From the NCBI RefSeq assembly GCF_002009175.1, contig NZ_CP018047.1:5890001-5954000 (forward strand): 64,000 bases of DNA, in the 5' to 3' direction. The stretch's first letter is position 1. Each line of letters opens with the position of its first letter. This document shows positions 42,653-51,386 of the stretch, in pieces. Below the pieces are notes generated by a model. It had not been told where the DNA came from. It worked only from the letters and a program-made list of their open reading frames with translations, and searched no databases. A program made the position numbers and the translations under genes. The stretch comes from Streptomyces niveus (lineage in GTDB: Bacteria > Actinomycetota > Actinomycetes > Streptomycetales > Streptomycetaceae).

Positions 42653-45447
42653 CCACCGCGAGATCCCTGGGAACGGGTATGTCCGCCGGGAGAGCGAACG
42701 TGTTCGCCGGCGGAAGAACCCGGACCGCACGCCTCCTCGGCGCGCTCCTCGTCCTCGTCTGCGTGGTGAGCGGCCTCTCGGGCGTGTCACCGGCCGCGGC
42801 CTCGCCCACCGACGCCGCCTTCAACTCCTCGACCGGCGCCCTGAACGTGGACTACGCGAAGTACATGTCCAAGCACGACCTCGTCTACAACCGGCCGACC
42901 ACCGAACCGCAGCACGGCTTGACCGTGGGCAACGGCCGTACCGGCGCGATGGCCTGGCAGAACAACGGTTTCAACATGCAGGTGTCCGGCGTGGACACCT
43001 CCCAGCAGACCGCCTTCGGCGCCGGGCTGATCAATCTGTCCACCACCCCGGCCATGGACAGCGGCTACTCCACCTTCCAGCAGCGCCTGTCCCTCTACGA
43101 CGGCACCCTCACCACCAAGTACGACAACAACCGCACCGTCACGGTGATGGGCCAGCCCAACTCCGAGGTCATGGGCATCCATGTGGAGGACTCCCGCTCG
43201 GGGGTCTCCGCGATCACGCTGGACCTGAGCCTGTGGGACGTCGCCAACCTCGGCAACAGCGGTGACGTGCCGAACATCGACACCTGGCGGACCGTGTCCA
43301 CGTACGCGGACTCCACCGGCGCCGGGCTCAGCCGGGGACAGTCGGACCCGCAGAACTTCGGCTACACCCTCGGCGCGACCGTGGAGGGCGCCTCGTACAC
43401 CGCTCGTGTCGTGGACGGCCGCAAGGTGCGGCTCTCGATCACTCCGGACTCCAGCTACACCATCTGGTTCACCGCGAGCAGCCGGCTCAACGCGCCGAGC
43501 CACAACTCGGTCGCCGAGGCGAAGCGCGCGCTGGCGGCGGTCAAGGCCACCGGATACACGAGCACCAACACCGCCTATCTCAACTGGTGGCACGCGTTCT
43601 GGCAGAAGTCGTTCGTCCAGTACTCCAACGGGTCCCGTGAAGCGGACTACATGGAGAACGTCTACTACCTCTCCACCTACATGATCGCGGCGGCCGGATA
43701 CGGAAACTATCCCGCCCACTTCATCAACGGCGTCTTCCGGGCCACCGGGGACGCCACGAAATGGAGCAACGCGTACTGGTACTGGAATCAACGGGACATC
43801 TACAACTCGTTCCTCTCCTCCAACCACACCGATCTCATCGCCGGGTTCAACAAGCTGTACAGCCGGAATTTCGACGCGCTGAAGGCGTACACCCGCACCC
43901 GGTACAACGTGGACGGCATCTGGGTGCCGGAGACGATGGGCTGGGACGGCAACGCGCGCGGCACGGTCAACAGCGACTACACGAACAACATCTGGTCGAC
44001 CGGTACCGAGGCCGCGTACAACATGTACCTCCAGTACACCTACACGAACGACACCAACTACCTGCGGAACACGGCCTATCCGTTCATGCGCGAGGTCGCC
44101 AAGTTCTACCAGGCGAAGCTGTCGTTCAACAGCTCGACCGGCAAGTACTACGTGGCCACCTCCCACTCGCACGAGACGTACTGGAACGTGCCCAACGCGA
44201 TCACGGACCTGGCCGCCGTACGCACCCTGTTCCCGCTCGCCATCAAGGCGAGCAACCAGCTCGGCCTGGACGCCTCGCTGCGTCCGCAGTGGCAGAACAT
44301 CCTGGACAACCTGATCGCGTATCCGTCCGACACGAACGCCAACACCTATCTGCCGCACACGCCACCGATCGCCCAGACGCGCAACAACGAGAATGTCGCG
44401 GCCGAGATCATCTGGCCCTACGACCTCACCGGTATCGGATATCCCGATCAGCAGAAGGCGATCAACACCTGGAACGTCCGGCCGTTCCCCTACGGGAACG
44501 TATGGGCCAACGACGCGATCCAGGCCGCCAGACTCGGACTCGGGAATCAGACCCTCCAGGGCCTGAAGACGATGCTCCAGAAGTACCAGAACTATCCGAA
44601 CGGCATGACCAGCAACACCAACGGCGTCTTCGAATATCTCGGGGTGCATCTGGCCGCGACGAACGAATCGCTGCTCCAGTCGTACAACGACAAGATCCGG
44701 GTCTTCCCCGCCGTTCCCACCGACTCCACCTTCGTCGGCAAATTCAGCCTGCTGGCCAAGGGCGGATTCATGGTCAGCTCGGAGCGGGAGGCCGGTGAGG
44801 TCAAATACGTCGGTATCAAGAGCCAGTTCGGCAACGCCGCCCGCGTCGTCAATCCGTGGGGGACACAGGAGGTCAGGGTCCGCAGGACCTCCGACAACGC
44901 CGTCGTGACGACCTCCAGCAGCGCCGAGATCGCCTTCAACACCGGGGCGAACGAGGTGTACGTGGTCGAGCGGACCGCCAAGCCGCTCAGCTCCTACACC
45001 TCGACACAGCTCACCGGCACCGCGAACCAGGGCATGAAGTCCCTGGCCGGCACCAGCTCCACGCTGGGGTCGAACGCGACCTCCGACCCGATGGTCAACA
45101 ACACGGCGCTGACGTACGACAGCAACTGGCATCTCACCAACAGCCGTGGTTACGGCGACTTCAACGACGACACGCACCACAGCAACACGGTGGACGCGGT
45201 GGCCTCGTACACGTTCACCGGCACCGGGATCCAGTATCTGTCCGAACGCAACGGCGACATGGGGACGGTCGACGTCTATCTGGACAACGTCTTCCAGGCG
45301 ACGGTGAATCTGAAGGTCGACGGCGCGAGACAGGTCCAGCAGGTCGTGTGGCAGAAACAGGGGCTCACACGCGGCTCGCACACCATCAGGATCGTCAACC
45401 GCAGTACGTCGGTGGGAATGGTGGACGCCCTGCGTATCACCCCATGA
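42649..45447 (+). CDS. Secreted DUF5703/GH95-like glycoside hydrolase
   Basis: 932 residues. GTG start at 42649 overlaps the upstream stop; signal peptide about residues 26-50 (LLGALLVLVCVVSGLSGVSPAAA). The N-terminal domain is DUF5703-like (KHDLVYNRPTTEPQHGLTVGNGRTGAMAWQNN; DTSQQTAFGAG). An (alpha/alpha)6-barrel resembling GH95/GH65 follows, with YMENVYYLSTYMIAAAGYG, YWYWNQRDIYNSFLSSNH and GIWVPETMGWDG. A C-terminal jelly roll (about 800-932) contains GYGDFNDDTHHSNTVDAV. Family relatives are alpha-L-fucosidases or related; the catalytic residues cannot be fixed by eye, so no substrate is claimed. A terminator follows. Confidence 0.82.
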   Translation: MTTARSLGTGMSAGRANVFAGGRTRTARLLGALLVLVCVVSGLSGVSPAAASPTDAAFNSSTGALNVDYAKYMSKHDLVYNRPTTEPQHGLTVGNGRTGAMAWQNNGFNMQVSGVDTSQQTAFGAGLINLSTTPAMDSGYSTFQQRLSLYDGTLTTKYDNNRTVTVMGQPNSEVMGIHVEDSRSGVSAITLDLSLWDVANLGNSGDVPNIDTWRTVSTYADSTGAGLSRGQSDPQNFGYTLGATVEGASYTARVVDGRKVRLSITPDSSYTIWFTASSRLNAPSHNSVAEAKRALAAVKATGYTSTNTAYLNWWHAFWQKSFVQYSNGSREADYMENVYYLSTYMIAAAGYGNYPAHFINGVFRATGDATKWSNAYWYWNQRDIYNSFLSSNHTDLIAGFNKLYSRNFDALKAYTRTRYNVDGIWVPETMGWDGNARGTVNSDYTNNIWSTGTEAAYNMYLQYTYTNDTNYLRNTAYPFMREVAKFYQAKLSFNSSTGKYYVATSHSHETYWNVPNAITDLAAVRTLFPLAIKASNQLGLDASLRPQWQNILDNLIAYPSDTNANTYLPHTPPIAQTRNNENVAAEIIWPYDLTGIGYPDQQKAINTWNVRPFPYGNVWANDAIQAARLGLGNQTLQGLKTMLQKYQNYPNGMTSNTNGVFEYLGVHLAATNESLLQSYNDKIRVFPAVPTDSTFVGKFSLLAKGGFMVSSEREAGEVKYVGIKSQFGNAARVVNPWGTQEVRVRRTSDNAVVTTSSSAEIAFNTGANEVYVVERTAKPLSSYTSTQLTGTANQGMKSLAGTSSTLGSNATSDPMVNNTALTYDSNWHLTNSRGYGDFNDDTHHSNTVDAVASYTFTGTGIQYLSERNGDMGTVDVYLDNVFQATVNLKVDGARQVQQVVWQKQGLTRGSHTIRIVNRSTSVGMVDALRITP

Positions 45448-45471
45448 GCCCCATCTCCTGAGCCCCTCTCC
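45445..45471 (+). repeat. 14/13-bp direct repeat starting at the DUF5703 stop codon
   Basis: TGAGCCCCATCTCC (45445-45458) is repeated as TGAGCCCCTCTCC (45459-45471), one base shorter. The first TGA is the stop codon. Confidence 0.85.
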
Positions 45472-45530
45472 TGGGAGTCATGACCTGCGGGTCATGACCT
45501 GAGCGCGCCGGACGGGACGCCGGCGCGGGC

Positions 45531-45564
45531 GTGGCCCCGAACGGAGAACTCCGTTCGGGGCCAC
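45531..45564. terminator. Strong bidirectional terminator between convergent genes
   Basis: GTGGCCCCGAACGGAG (45531-45546) pairs with CTCCGTTCGGGGCCAC (45549-45564), a 16-bp stem with a tiny loop. It lies between the DUF5703 and GH87-like genes. A smaller ATGACC/GGTCAT hairpin is at 45480-45495. Confidence 0.85.
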
Positions 45565-45599
45565 GTGCGTTGCCGATCCGGATTCCGGGCTCCGGACTC

Positions 45600-47690
45600 C
45601 TACCAGGGGGAGGGGGCGGGTGGCGCGACCACGGGCGGCCGGTCGTCACAGGTGATCGTGTTCGGCAGCAGCCACGGCGCCAGCCACGACTCCGTACCCC
45701 GGCCCCCGTCGTTGCCGCCGAGGTCGGTCAGCGCGAACTCGGAACCGGCGGGCGTGAAGTTGAACGAGCCGCAGTTGTTGACGCCGACCGCGCCCACACC
45801 GCGCGCGTCCACGTTCTCGAAGGACGCGGATCCCTTCACCCGGGCGCTGACCGCCGACGTACCCGTCCCGTCGATCCGGACGTCCTTGAAGCGGACGCCC
45901 TCGATCGCGTACAGGTCCTTCACCGCGTAGTCGCTGACCAGCATGATCGCGTTGTACGTGCTGTCGAGATAGTGGTCGCCGGTCACCCGGACGTCCGCGT
46001 CGATGTCCTTGTCGAGCGCGTAGAGCCAGATGGCTCCCAGCCCGATCCTCCAGTTCAGCTCGTAAGTCCCGGCGCGCACCGTGGTGTTGTCGGTGAAGCT
46101 CAGCCGCCCGGTGAACTTCTCCGCACCGAAGCGGGACCCGGCGTGCAGCGCGCTGCCCTCCCGGACCGGGTCGGCGACGAGATTGTCCGAGACGGTGCTG
46201 TCCGTGCCGCCGTAGATCGCGATGCCGTTGGCCAGGACCGGTGACTGCACGGTGTTGCGGGTGAAGGTGTTCCGCGCGTTGGCGGTCTTCTCCGACCACA
46301 TCGCGAGACCGTCGTCGCCCGTGTTGCGGACGAAGTTGTCGGACACGACCGAATCCGTCACTCCCGTATGGAAGTTGAGGGCGTCGGCGATCTGGTCGAC
46401 GACGATGTTGCCGGTGACGCGGACGTTCGACATCGGTCCGTCGAACCACAGTCCGACCTTGGTGTGCCGGATGTGCAGCCCCGTGATCGTGGAGTCGCTC
46501 ATCGCCCCGCCGACGCCGTTGACCTGGTCGGTGTCGATCCGCTCCCGTACGTCGCCCTCGATCGCGAAGCCGGACAGATGGACGTCGCGGCTGCCGCCGT
46601 CCGCCGCGTCCTTGCCGTAGAAGCCGACTCCGGTGTGGACGGAGCCGTCGGGTGCGGGCTCGTCGAGAGTGATCTGGCGGCCCTTGATGACGGTGTGCCA
46701 GTTTCCCGCGCCCTCGATCGTGACGTCGTCCACCAGGATGTGACGGTTCACCTGGTAGGTGCCGGGCGGGATGTAGACCTTGAGGTTCTTGCGCTTCGCG
46801 TGGGCGATGGCCCGGTCGAAGGCGTCGGCGGAGTCGCGCCGGCCGAGCGGATCGGCGCCGAACAGAACCACGTTGGCGGCGACCAGCCGCACATGCGGCG
46901 CGGCGACGAGCTCCGAGTCGAGCAGGTCCACGACCGTCCAGTCGGCCTTGCTGCCGGCCGGCACCGTCAGCCGGACCTTGTCCCCGGCGCGGTACGTCTT
47001 GCCGAGTCTCAGGCGCTGCTCGTCGTAGAAGTGGCTCGGGCGGAACGGCTTCGTGATGACGGGTGCGGGGGTGGTCGCGGCGGGCACGCACGCGCACTCG
47101 GTGATCCACCAGTCGGGGTGCAGCAGATCGGCGCCCGGATCGTTGGAGAAGGGGTACTGGTTGTAGAGCCACGCGTACTGCGAGGTGAGCGTCATGGTCT
47201 TACGGGCCTTGCCGTTGACCGTGACGTCGAGGGGCGCGGTGATGCCGCCGCCCCCGGGCGCGTCCGGGATGCTGTAGCGCACGGTGATCGCGTCGGCCGG
47301 GCCGGGCAGGGTGAACTCGACGTACTGCTTCGGCGTGAGCTTCACCGCCGTACGGCCGGAGGCCTCGGAGGGCAGCGTGTACGCGGTCCGGTCCGGCCCG
47401 ATGACCGCCCCGTTCGTCGCGGCGTTCTCCGCCTCCTGCTCGGCGAACGCGACGCGGGCGCCCCGGCCCGCGACGAGCGCCGGGTCGAGGGCGGCGCGGG
47501 TGACGACGGGACCGGCGGACCGGCCGTCGGGGGCCGCTAGGGCGGTGCCGCCACCGCTGAGCAGGCCGATTCCGACGGCGGCCGCGGTCACCGCGGCGAG
47601 CGTCCGGGCGCGTCCGCGGGCATGTCCGCGGACAGGTCTGCCGGCACCTCTGCGGGCGCGTTCGCGTGCGCCGGTGAGACTCCACGACAT
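45600..47690 (-). CDS. Secreted GH87-like alpha-1,3-glucanase/mycodextranase
   Basis: 696 residues. ATG 47690, supported by a promoter at 47776-47805 that excludes the upstream ATG at 47831; the Shine-Dalgarno is weak. An Arg-rich N-terminus and signal peptide to about residue 53 are followed by a jelly-roll/CBM6-like domain (about 80-245) with VDLLDSELVAAP, then a right-handed beta helix beginning LGRRDSADAFDRAIAHAKRKN. The catalytic region shows DQIADALNFHTG and NTGDDGLAMWS (Asp459-Asp460), matching the GH87 DGxNxH...GDD pattern. It probably degrades mutan or nigeran-type alpha-glucan. A short C-terminal Pro tail ends at 45600. Confidence 0.8.
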   Translation of the reverse strand: MSWSLTGARERARRGAGRPVRGHARGRARTLAAVTAAAVGIGLLSGGGTALAAPDGRSAGPVVTRAALDPALVAGRGARVAFAEQEAENAATNGAVIGPDRTAYTLPSEASGRTAVKLTPKQYVEFTLPGPADAITVRYSIPDAPGGGGITAPLDVTVNGKARKTMTLTSQYAWLYNQYPFSNDPGADLLHPDWWITECACVPAATTPAPVITKPFRPSHFYDEQRLRLGKTYRAGDKVRLTVPAGSKADWTVVDLLDSELVAAPHVRLVAANVVLFGADPLGRRDSADAFDRAIAHAKRKNLKVYIPPGTYQVNRHILVDDVTIEGAGNWHTVIKGRQITLDEPAPDGSVHTGVGFYGKDAADGGSRDVHLSGFAIEGDVRERIDTDQVNGVGGAMSDSTITGLHIRHTKVGLWFDGPMSNVRVTGNIVVDQIADALNFHTGVTDSVVSDNFVRNTGDDGLAMWSEKTANARNTFTRNTVQSPVLANGIAIYGGTDSTVSDNLVADPVREGSALHAGSRFGAEKFTGRLSFTDNTTVRAGTYELNWRIGLGAIWLYALDKDIDADVRVTGDHYLDSTYNAIMLVSDYAVKDLYAIEGVRFKDVRIDGTGTSAVSARVKGSASFENVDARGVGAVGVNNCGSFNFTPAGSEFALTDLGGNDGGRGTESWLAPWLLPNTITCDDRPPVVAPPAPSPW

Positions 47691-48002
47691 CTGGGGCTCG
47701 ATTCTCTTGAGGAGGACGAACGAACGCCTGTGGGGCCGACGTTCGAGGGAGCGGGACGCCGTGGGGGTGAGGTGGACATTAGGACCGGTGCGCCTCGCGC
47801 CACAAGATGCCTGCGAGTGGTTTTCGCTCATCCGTGGCTCAACTGCGGCTCTGAGTCGACTTCTTGCGTTTACTGACCTGATCGTTTACGGACGGGAGGG
47901 ATCCGGGCGAGTGCTTCCGGGCGCCCGGCATAGTGAGGGCCTCTCCCGCGCGTCAGCACGGGTAGGCAGGGCCGGCCGGCCCGCCGGGAGAAGAAGGTGA
48001 CG
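47691..48002. other. 312-bp divergent promoter region
   Basis: No gene. It contains the GH87 promoter (47776-47805, minus) and a CGTTTACTGAC/CGTTTACGGAC direct repeat 16 bp apart (about 47867-47893) that may belong to the sigma-gene promoter. The GGGAG/AAGAAGG Shine-Dalgarno of the sigma gene is at 47986-47997. Confidence 0.5.
47776..47805 (-). promoter_or_regulatory. Predicted promoter of the GH87-like gene (TTGTGG-18-TAATGT)
   Basis: On the minus strand TTGTGG (47805-47800) and TAATGT (47781-47776) are separated by 18 nt; start point near 47769. The leader is then about 79 nt. Confidence 0.5.
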
Positions 48003-48584
48003 ATGGATGCCACAAGCCAGGAAAGCTTCCTGGAATTCGTGACGAACAGATCGACAGCCCTGCTGAGAACCGCCGTGCTGCTCAGCGGCGGCGACCGTCA
48101 CGCGGGCGAGGACCTGTTGCAGAACGCGCTCATCAAGGCCGCCGGCCGCTGGCACCGGATCGACGAACCGGAGGCGTACGTACGGCAGATCCTCTACCGC
48201 CAGCAGGTCAGCCGGTGGCGGCTGAAGGGCCGCCGCAAGGAACTCACCGTCGCCGAACCGCCCGACCCCGGCGCCGACACACGGACCGGATCCGCCACCG
48301 ACGCCACCGGGGCCGCGGAACTGCGCCTCGTGATGCGCGACGCGCTGTCCCGGCTCACCGCGCGGCAGCGCGCCGTACTCGTCCTGCGCTATTTCGAGGA
48401 TCTGCCCGAGGCCGACGTGGCCCGCCTCCTCGGCGTCTCCGTCGGCACGGTGCGCTCCACCACCCACCGCTCACTGGCCCGTCTGCGCGTCCTCGCGCCC
48501 GAACTCTCCGTGCTCGACCCGTCCGACGGCGAGCAACAGCAGCCGCCGTCGCGCGACTTCGCCCCCGTGGAGGTACGACCGTGA
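48003..48584 (+). CDS. SigE-family ECF RNA polymerase sigma factor
   Basis: A 193-residue sigma factor. Region 2 is ESFLEFVTNRSTALLRTAVLLSGGDRHAGEDLLQNALIKAAGRWHRI. Region 4 is LSRLTARQRAVLVLRYFEDLPEADVARLLGVSVGTVRSTTHRSLARLR. These have the streptomycete SigE-family pattern rather than classical ECF spacing. Start: ATG 48003 or GTG 47997; the ATG is preferred for its better spacing from AAGG. Its stop overlaps the next gene's GTG by 4 bp. The downstream partner is a membrane-anchored beta-propeller that may act as the sensor or anti-sigma factor. Confidence 0.9.
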   Translation: MDATSQESFLEFVTNRSTALLRTAVLLSGGDRHAGEDLLQNALIKAAGRWHRIDEPEAYVRQILYRQQVSRWRLKGRRKELTVAEPPDPGADTRTGSATDATGAAELRLVMRDALSRLTARQRAVLVLRYFEDLPEADVARLLGVSVGTVRSTTHRSLARLRVLAPELSVLDPSDGEQQQPPSRDFAPVEVRP

Positions 48585-49804
48585 ACGTCGAGGAACTCGT
48601 ACGGGCGTCGCTGCGCGAGCAGGCCGCCGACACCGTGACCGCCCCCGCCGACCTTGCGGACCGGGTCCTCGCGGTCCGGCGCCGCCGCCGGGCACGCACC
48701 CTCGCCGGTGCCGCGGCCACGACCGCGCTGGTGATCGCCGCCGCGGTGGCCGTACCCGCCGCGCTCGACCGGGACGGCGGGGCCACGCGGCTGGCGAGCG
48801 AAATCTCCCGCGGCAAGACCCTCACGGACGTTGACCAGTCGCCGCCGCGCGATCTGATCGCGGTCGGCGACCAGGCGCTCGCCGCGTACTTCACCGTCCG
48901 GATGAACAAACAGCCCAACCGCGACGAGATCCTGACCCGTACGTACTCCGTGCTGGACCAGAAGACCGGGAAGTACGAGGTGGACGCGCGCTGGGCCTAT
49001 CTCGCGGTCGCGCCCGGTATGCGCACGGCGGCGGTCCTGGAGCGCCAACTGCCCGCCGGTCGGGTGGGAATTCTGGATCTGCTCACCAAGAAGGTGACGC
49101 GCTGGATCCCGGTCGAGGGGGGCGTCGGATCGGTCGAGTTCTCGCCCGACGGCGAGCGGCTGATCGCCACGACGTACGACAAGAACCCGGACCACTTCTA
49201 CTGGTCGGAGAAGGTCCAGGTCAACGACACGATGGAACCGCAGCGGGTCTACTCCCGGACGGGGTTCGCGATCGTCGACGTCGAATCGGGCGAGTCGGAC
49301 CGGCACGAGGTGCCCCCCTACATGATGGAGGGGGACCTGGAGGGTTTCGGTCCGGGCGAGAAGCTGCGCTTCAACAACGACGGCACGCTGGTCTACGAGC
49401 CCATCAACATGGCCCCCGGCCGGATCTTCCGCGATCTGCGCGGCAAGGTGGTGGCTGCGCCGCCCAAGGAGGCGCACGTCGACCTCGTGATGGCCCCGGC
49501 CGGCCTCTCCCCGAACGGTGAACTCGTCGCGGGCGGCTTCGCCGGCGGAGCGCGTACGACGGCCACCGAGGTCCTCGACCCCGGCACCGGCAAGCGCGCG
49601 GCCAAGCTGAAGGGCCAGGAACTCCTCGCCTGGGCCGACGACGAACGCCTGATCGCCTGGGACATCGCGCCCGGCGGCAACGAGTTCGAGAACCGGCTGG
49701 TGCTGATCACGATCGGCAGCGACAAGGTGGTCTCGCTGAGCGGAGCCCGTACGCCCAAGGACTACTCACCGGGCCGCTGGGAACCGGTCTTCGCCAAGCG
49801 CTGA
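48581..49804 (+). CDS. Membrane-anchored TolB/beta-propeller-like protein, sigma partner
   Basis: A 407-residue protein. GTG at 48581 overlaps the sigma stop; GGAGG lies 7 nt upstream. A short cytoplasmic tail (VEELVRASLREQAADTVTAPADLADRVL) precedes one helix (about 42-62, TLAGAAATTALVIAAAVAVPAAL). The extracytoplasmic 330 residues contain propeller-like blades (VGSVEFSPDGERLIATTYDKNPDHF; APAGLSPNGELVAGGF; LLAWADDERLIAWD). The short tail before the helix could be the anti-sigma segment, but no zinc-binding HxxxCxxC motif is seen. Role inferred from coupling only. Converges with the next gene, overlapping 43 bp. Confidence 0.8.
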   Translation: MNVEELVRASLREQAADTVTAPADLADRVLAVRRRRRARTLAGAAATTALVIAAAVAVPAALDRDGGATRLASEISRGKTLTDVDQSPPRDLIAVGDQALAAYFTVRMNKQPNRDEILTRTYSVLDQKTGKYEVDARWAYLAVAPGMRTAAVLERQLPAGRVGILDLLTKKVTRWIPVEGGVGSVEFSPDGERLIATTYDKNPDHFYWSEKVQVNDTMEPQRVYSRTGFAIVDVESGESDRHEVPPYMMEGDLEGFGPGEKLRFNNDGTLVYEPINMAPGRIFRDLRGKVVAAPPKEAHVDLVMAPAGLSPNGELVAGGFAGGARTTATEVLDPGTGKRAAKLKGQELLAWADDERLIAWDIAPGGNEFENRLVLITIGSDKVVSLSGARTPKDYSPGRWEPVFAKR

Positions 49805-51114
49805 CGCCGGATCCTCCGGACCGGGACCGCCGGGGGGCGGCCCCGGAACCGGTGGTGCGGGAGCCGGCGCAGCAGCGCGGGGAGCCACGGGGCGGCGCCG
49901 ACGACGAGCAGGAGGGCCAACAGCGGCACGCGCCACCAGGACGACAGATGCGACGGCGGCGGGGCCGGGGTCTCAGTGACCCACGGCCGGGCCGTCTTGG
50001 ACCACGCGACGAACGCGTCACCGATCGGGATCAGCCCGAAGGCGTAACGCTTCGTCCACGGGGTGCTGACCGGCATGCCGAGCAACTCACCGTAGTTCGC
50101 GATCCCTTCGGCGAGCGAGGCGTCGCCCTGGACCTGGGCCGCGCCGAGCGTGACGACCGTCGCGGACAGACTCACGCCGAGGGGGAGCGGCCCGGAGTCG
50201 ACGTCCGCCGGACCGTCCATGCCCTTGGGATACTCCCTCGTCACCGGCCCGAGACCGAGCGGAGTGACGACGTACCGGTCGCGGAAGCGCACGTACTGCT
50301 CACGGGCGAAGTCCGGGTCGATGTCGGGTAGGAACCGCTGGATGATGCTCTGCGAGGTGCCCCTGGCCACCTCCAGCGGGTCGCCGGTGTCGGGCGCGAC
50401 GCGGTGCGGCAGCAGTCCCGTACGGGGGTCGAGACGCTGCCGCGCCCCGTCCGTCCACCGCTCCACGGTGCCCGCGAACCGGGAGGGCAGAAGCGTGTCG
50501 TGCAGCCGTAGCGACGCCATCGCCACGGTCGAGTCGACCGGCCACGCCTGCCCCGGATAGGCCGCCAGATACGGCGACGCGGAGTCGTCGAAGGCCGCGC
50601 CGAGAGCCGCGGAATCCGCCGCGAACCGCCGCACCTCCGCGCTCTCGCGCTCGCCCTCCGGCAGCAAGGACAGCACGCCGCCGCGCAGCCAGTTGGTCCA
50701 GCCGCGGTAGAAGACCCCGTAGGACGGCACCAGTTCGGCACTGAACGCGGCCCGCCCGTCCGCCGAGTCCAGCCGCCCCAGCGCCCACCGCGCCTCGCGC
50801 ACCGCCTCGTCCCGCGCCTCACCGGTCGGCTCCCGCATCCCCAACTCGGCCCAGCTCAGGCCGTACAGCGCGTGCAGGAAGAAGTACCCCTCCGGGAACT
50901 GCTGTTGAGCCGCGGCTCCGGCGCCGTCGTCCAACGCCGCCCGTATGAAGGTGAGTTGCTGACGCACCCCGGCGGGCTCACCCTCGGTGCCCCCGGTGGC
51001 GGGCGCGACGAGCCGCACCGCTCCGAGCAGCGCACACGCACTGACGAACACGGCGACGGCGACGCGCGCCCATCGCAGCACGCGACGGGCGGGTGCTGAC
51101 GGCTGCTTCGGCAT
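49762..51114 (-). CDS. Alpha-helical membrane protein, possible linalool-dehydratase-like fold
   Basis: 450 residues. The first membrane helix is near residues 17-37 (VAVAVFVSACALLGAVRLV) and a last one near 395-415. The large extracytoplasmic domain is alpha-helical with SWAELGMRE, SAELVPSYGVFYRGWTNWLRGGVL, YPGQAWPVDSTVAMASL and DTGDPLEVARGTSQSIIQRFL. This looks like an (alpha/alpha)-toroid of the kind seen in linalool dehydratase-isomerase relatives, but I cannot confirm that. ATG at 51114 with AGGATC upstream. Overlaps the convergent neighbour by 43 bp. Function unknown. Confidence 0.75.
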   Translation of the reverse strand: MPKQPSAPARRVLRWARVAVAVFVSACALLGAVRLVAPATGGTEGEPAGVRQQLTFIRAALDDGAGAAAQQQFPEGYFFLHALYGLSWAELGMREPTGEARDEAVREARWALGRLDSADGRAAFSAELVPSYGVFYRGWTNWLRGGVLSLLPEGERESAEVRRFAADSAALGAAFDDSASPYLAAYPGQAWPVDSTVAMASLRLHDTLLPSRFAGTVERWTDGARQRLDPRTGLLPHRVAPDTGDPLEVARGTSQSIIQRFLPDIDPDFAREQYVRFRDRYVVTPLGLGPVTREYPKGMDGPADVDSGPLPLGVSLSATVVTLGAAQVQGDASLAEGIANYGELLGMPVSTPWTKRYAFGLIPIGDAFVAWSKTARPWVTETPAPPPSHLSSWWRVPLLALLLVVGAAPWLPALLRRLPHHRFRGRPPAVPVRRIRRQRLAKTGSQRPGE

Positions 51115-51214
51115 TCCGGTGATCCTATGGGCCGATGAATGGGCCGCGTGCGGTGCACGTGCTGTTCACCCGGTGGGAGGTCGTGAGTTCCCAGGTGGTG
51201 CGGGTCGGGTCTCC

Positions 51215-51361
51215 CTACTCGGCTTCCGCGGCGCACAGTTGCTGGTCGATCAGGGTGTTCTTGGCCTCCTCCGTGGAGAGGTCGCTCGTCGAGCCGTCGC
51301 CCGTCGCCTCCAGTACGACGACGTCGCGGCCGTCCGCGCTGACGCCTGCCGTACCACCCAT
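51215..51361 (-). CDS. Possible 48-residue small protein or gene remnant
   Basis: The minus-strand frame from ATG 51361 to TAG 51215 translates to 48 residues (GGTAGVSADGRDVVVLEATG, then a middle DLSTEEAKNTLID and end QQLCAAEAE) with typical high-GC codon use. In-frame TGA just upstream closes it. Shine-Dalgarno is weak. It lies 26 bp after the response regulator gene on the same strand, so it could be its small operon partner or the surviving C-terminus of a larger gene. No family recognised. Confidence 0.4.
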   Translation of the reverse strand: MGGTAGVSADGRDVVVLEATGDGSTSDLSTEEAKNTLIDQQLCAAEAE

Positions 51362-51386
51362 GGGGACTCAGGTACCTGACGGTAGG

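Noticed and set aside
42787..45381. 864-codon minus-strand frame opposite the DUF5703 gene
   Set aside because: Val/Gly/Arg-rich antisense of a GC3-biased gene; no Shine-Dalgarno or family.
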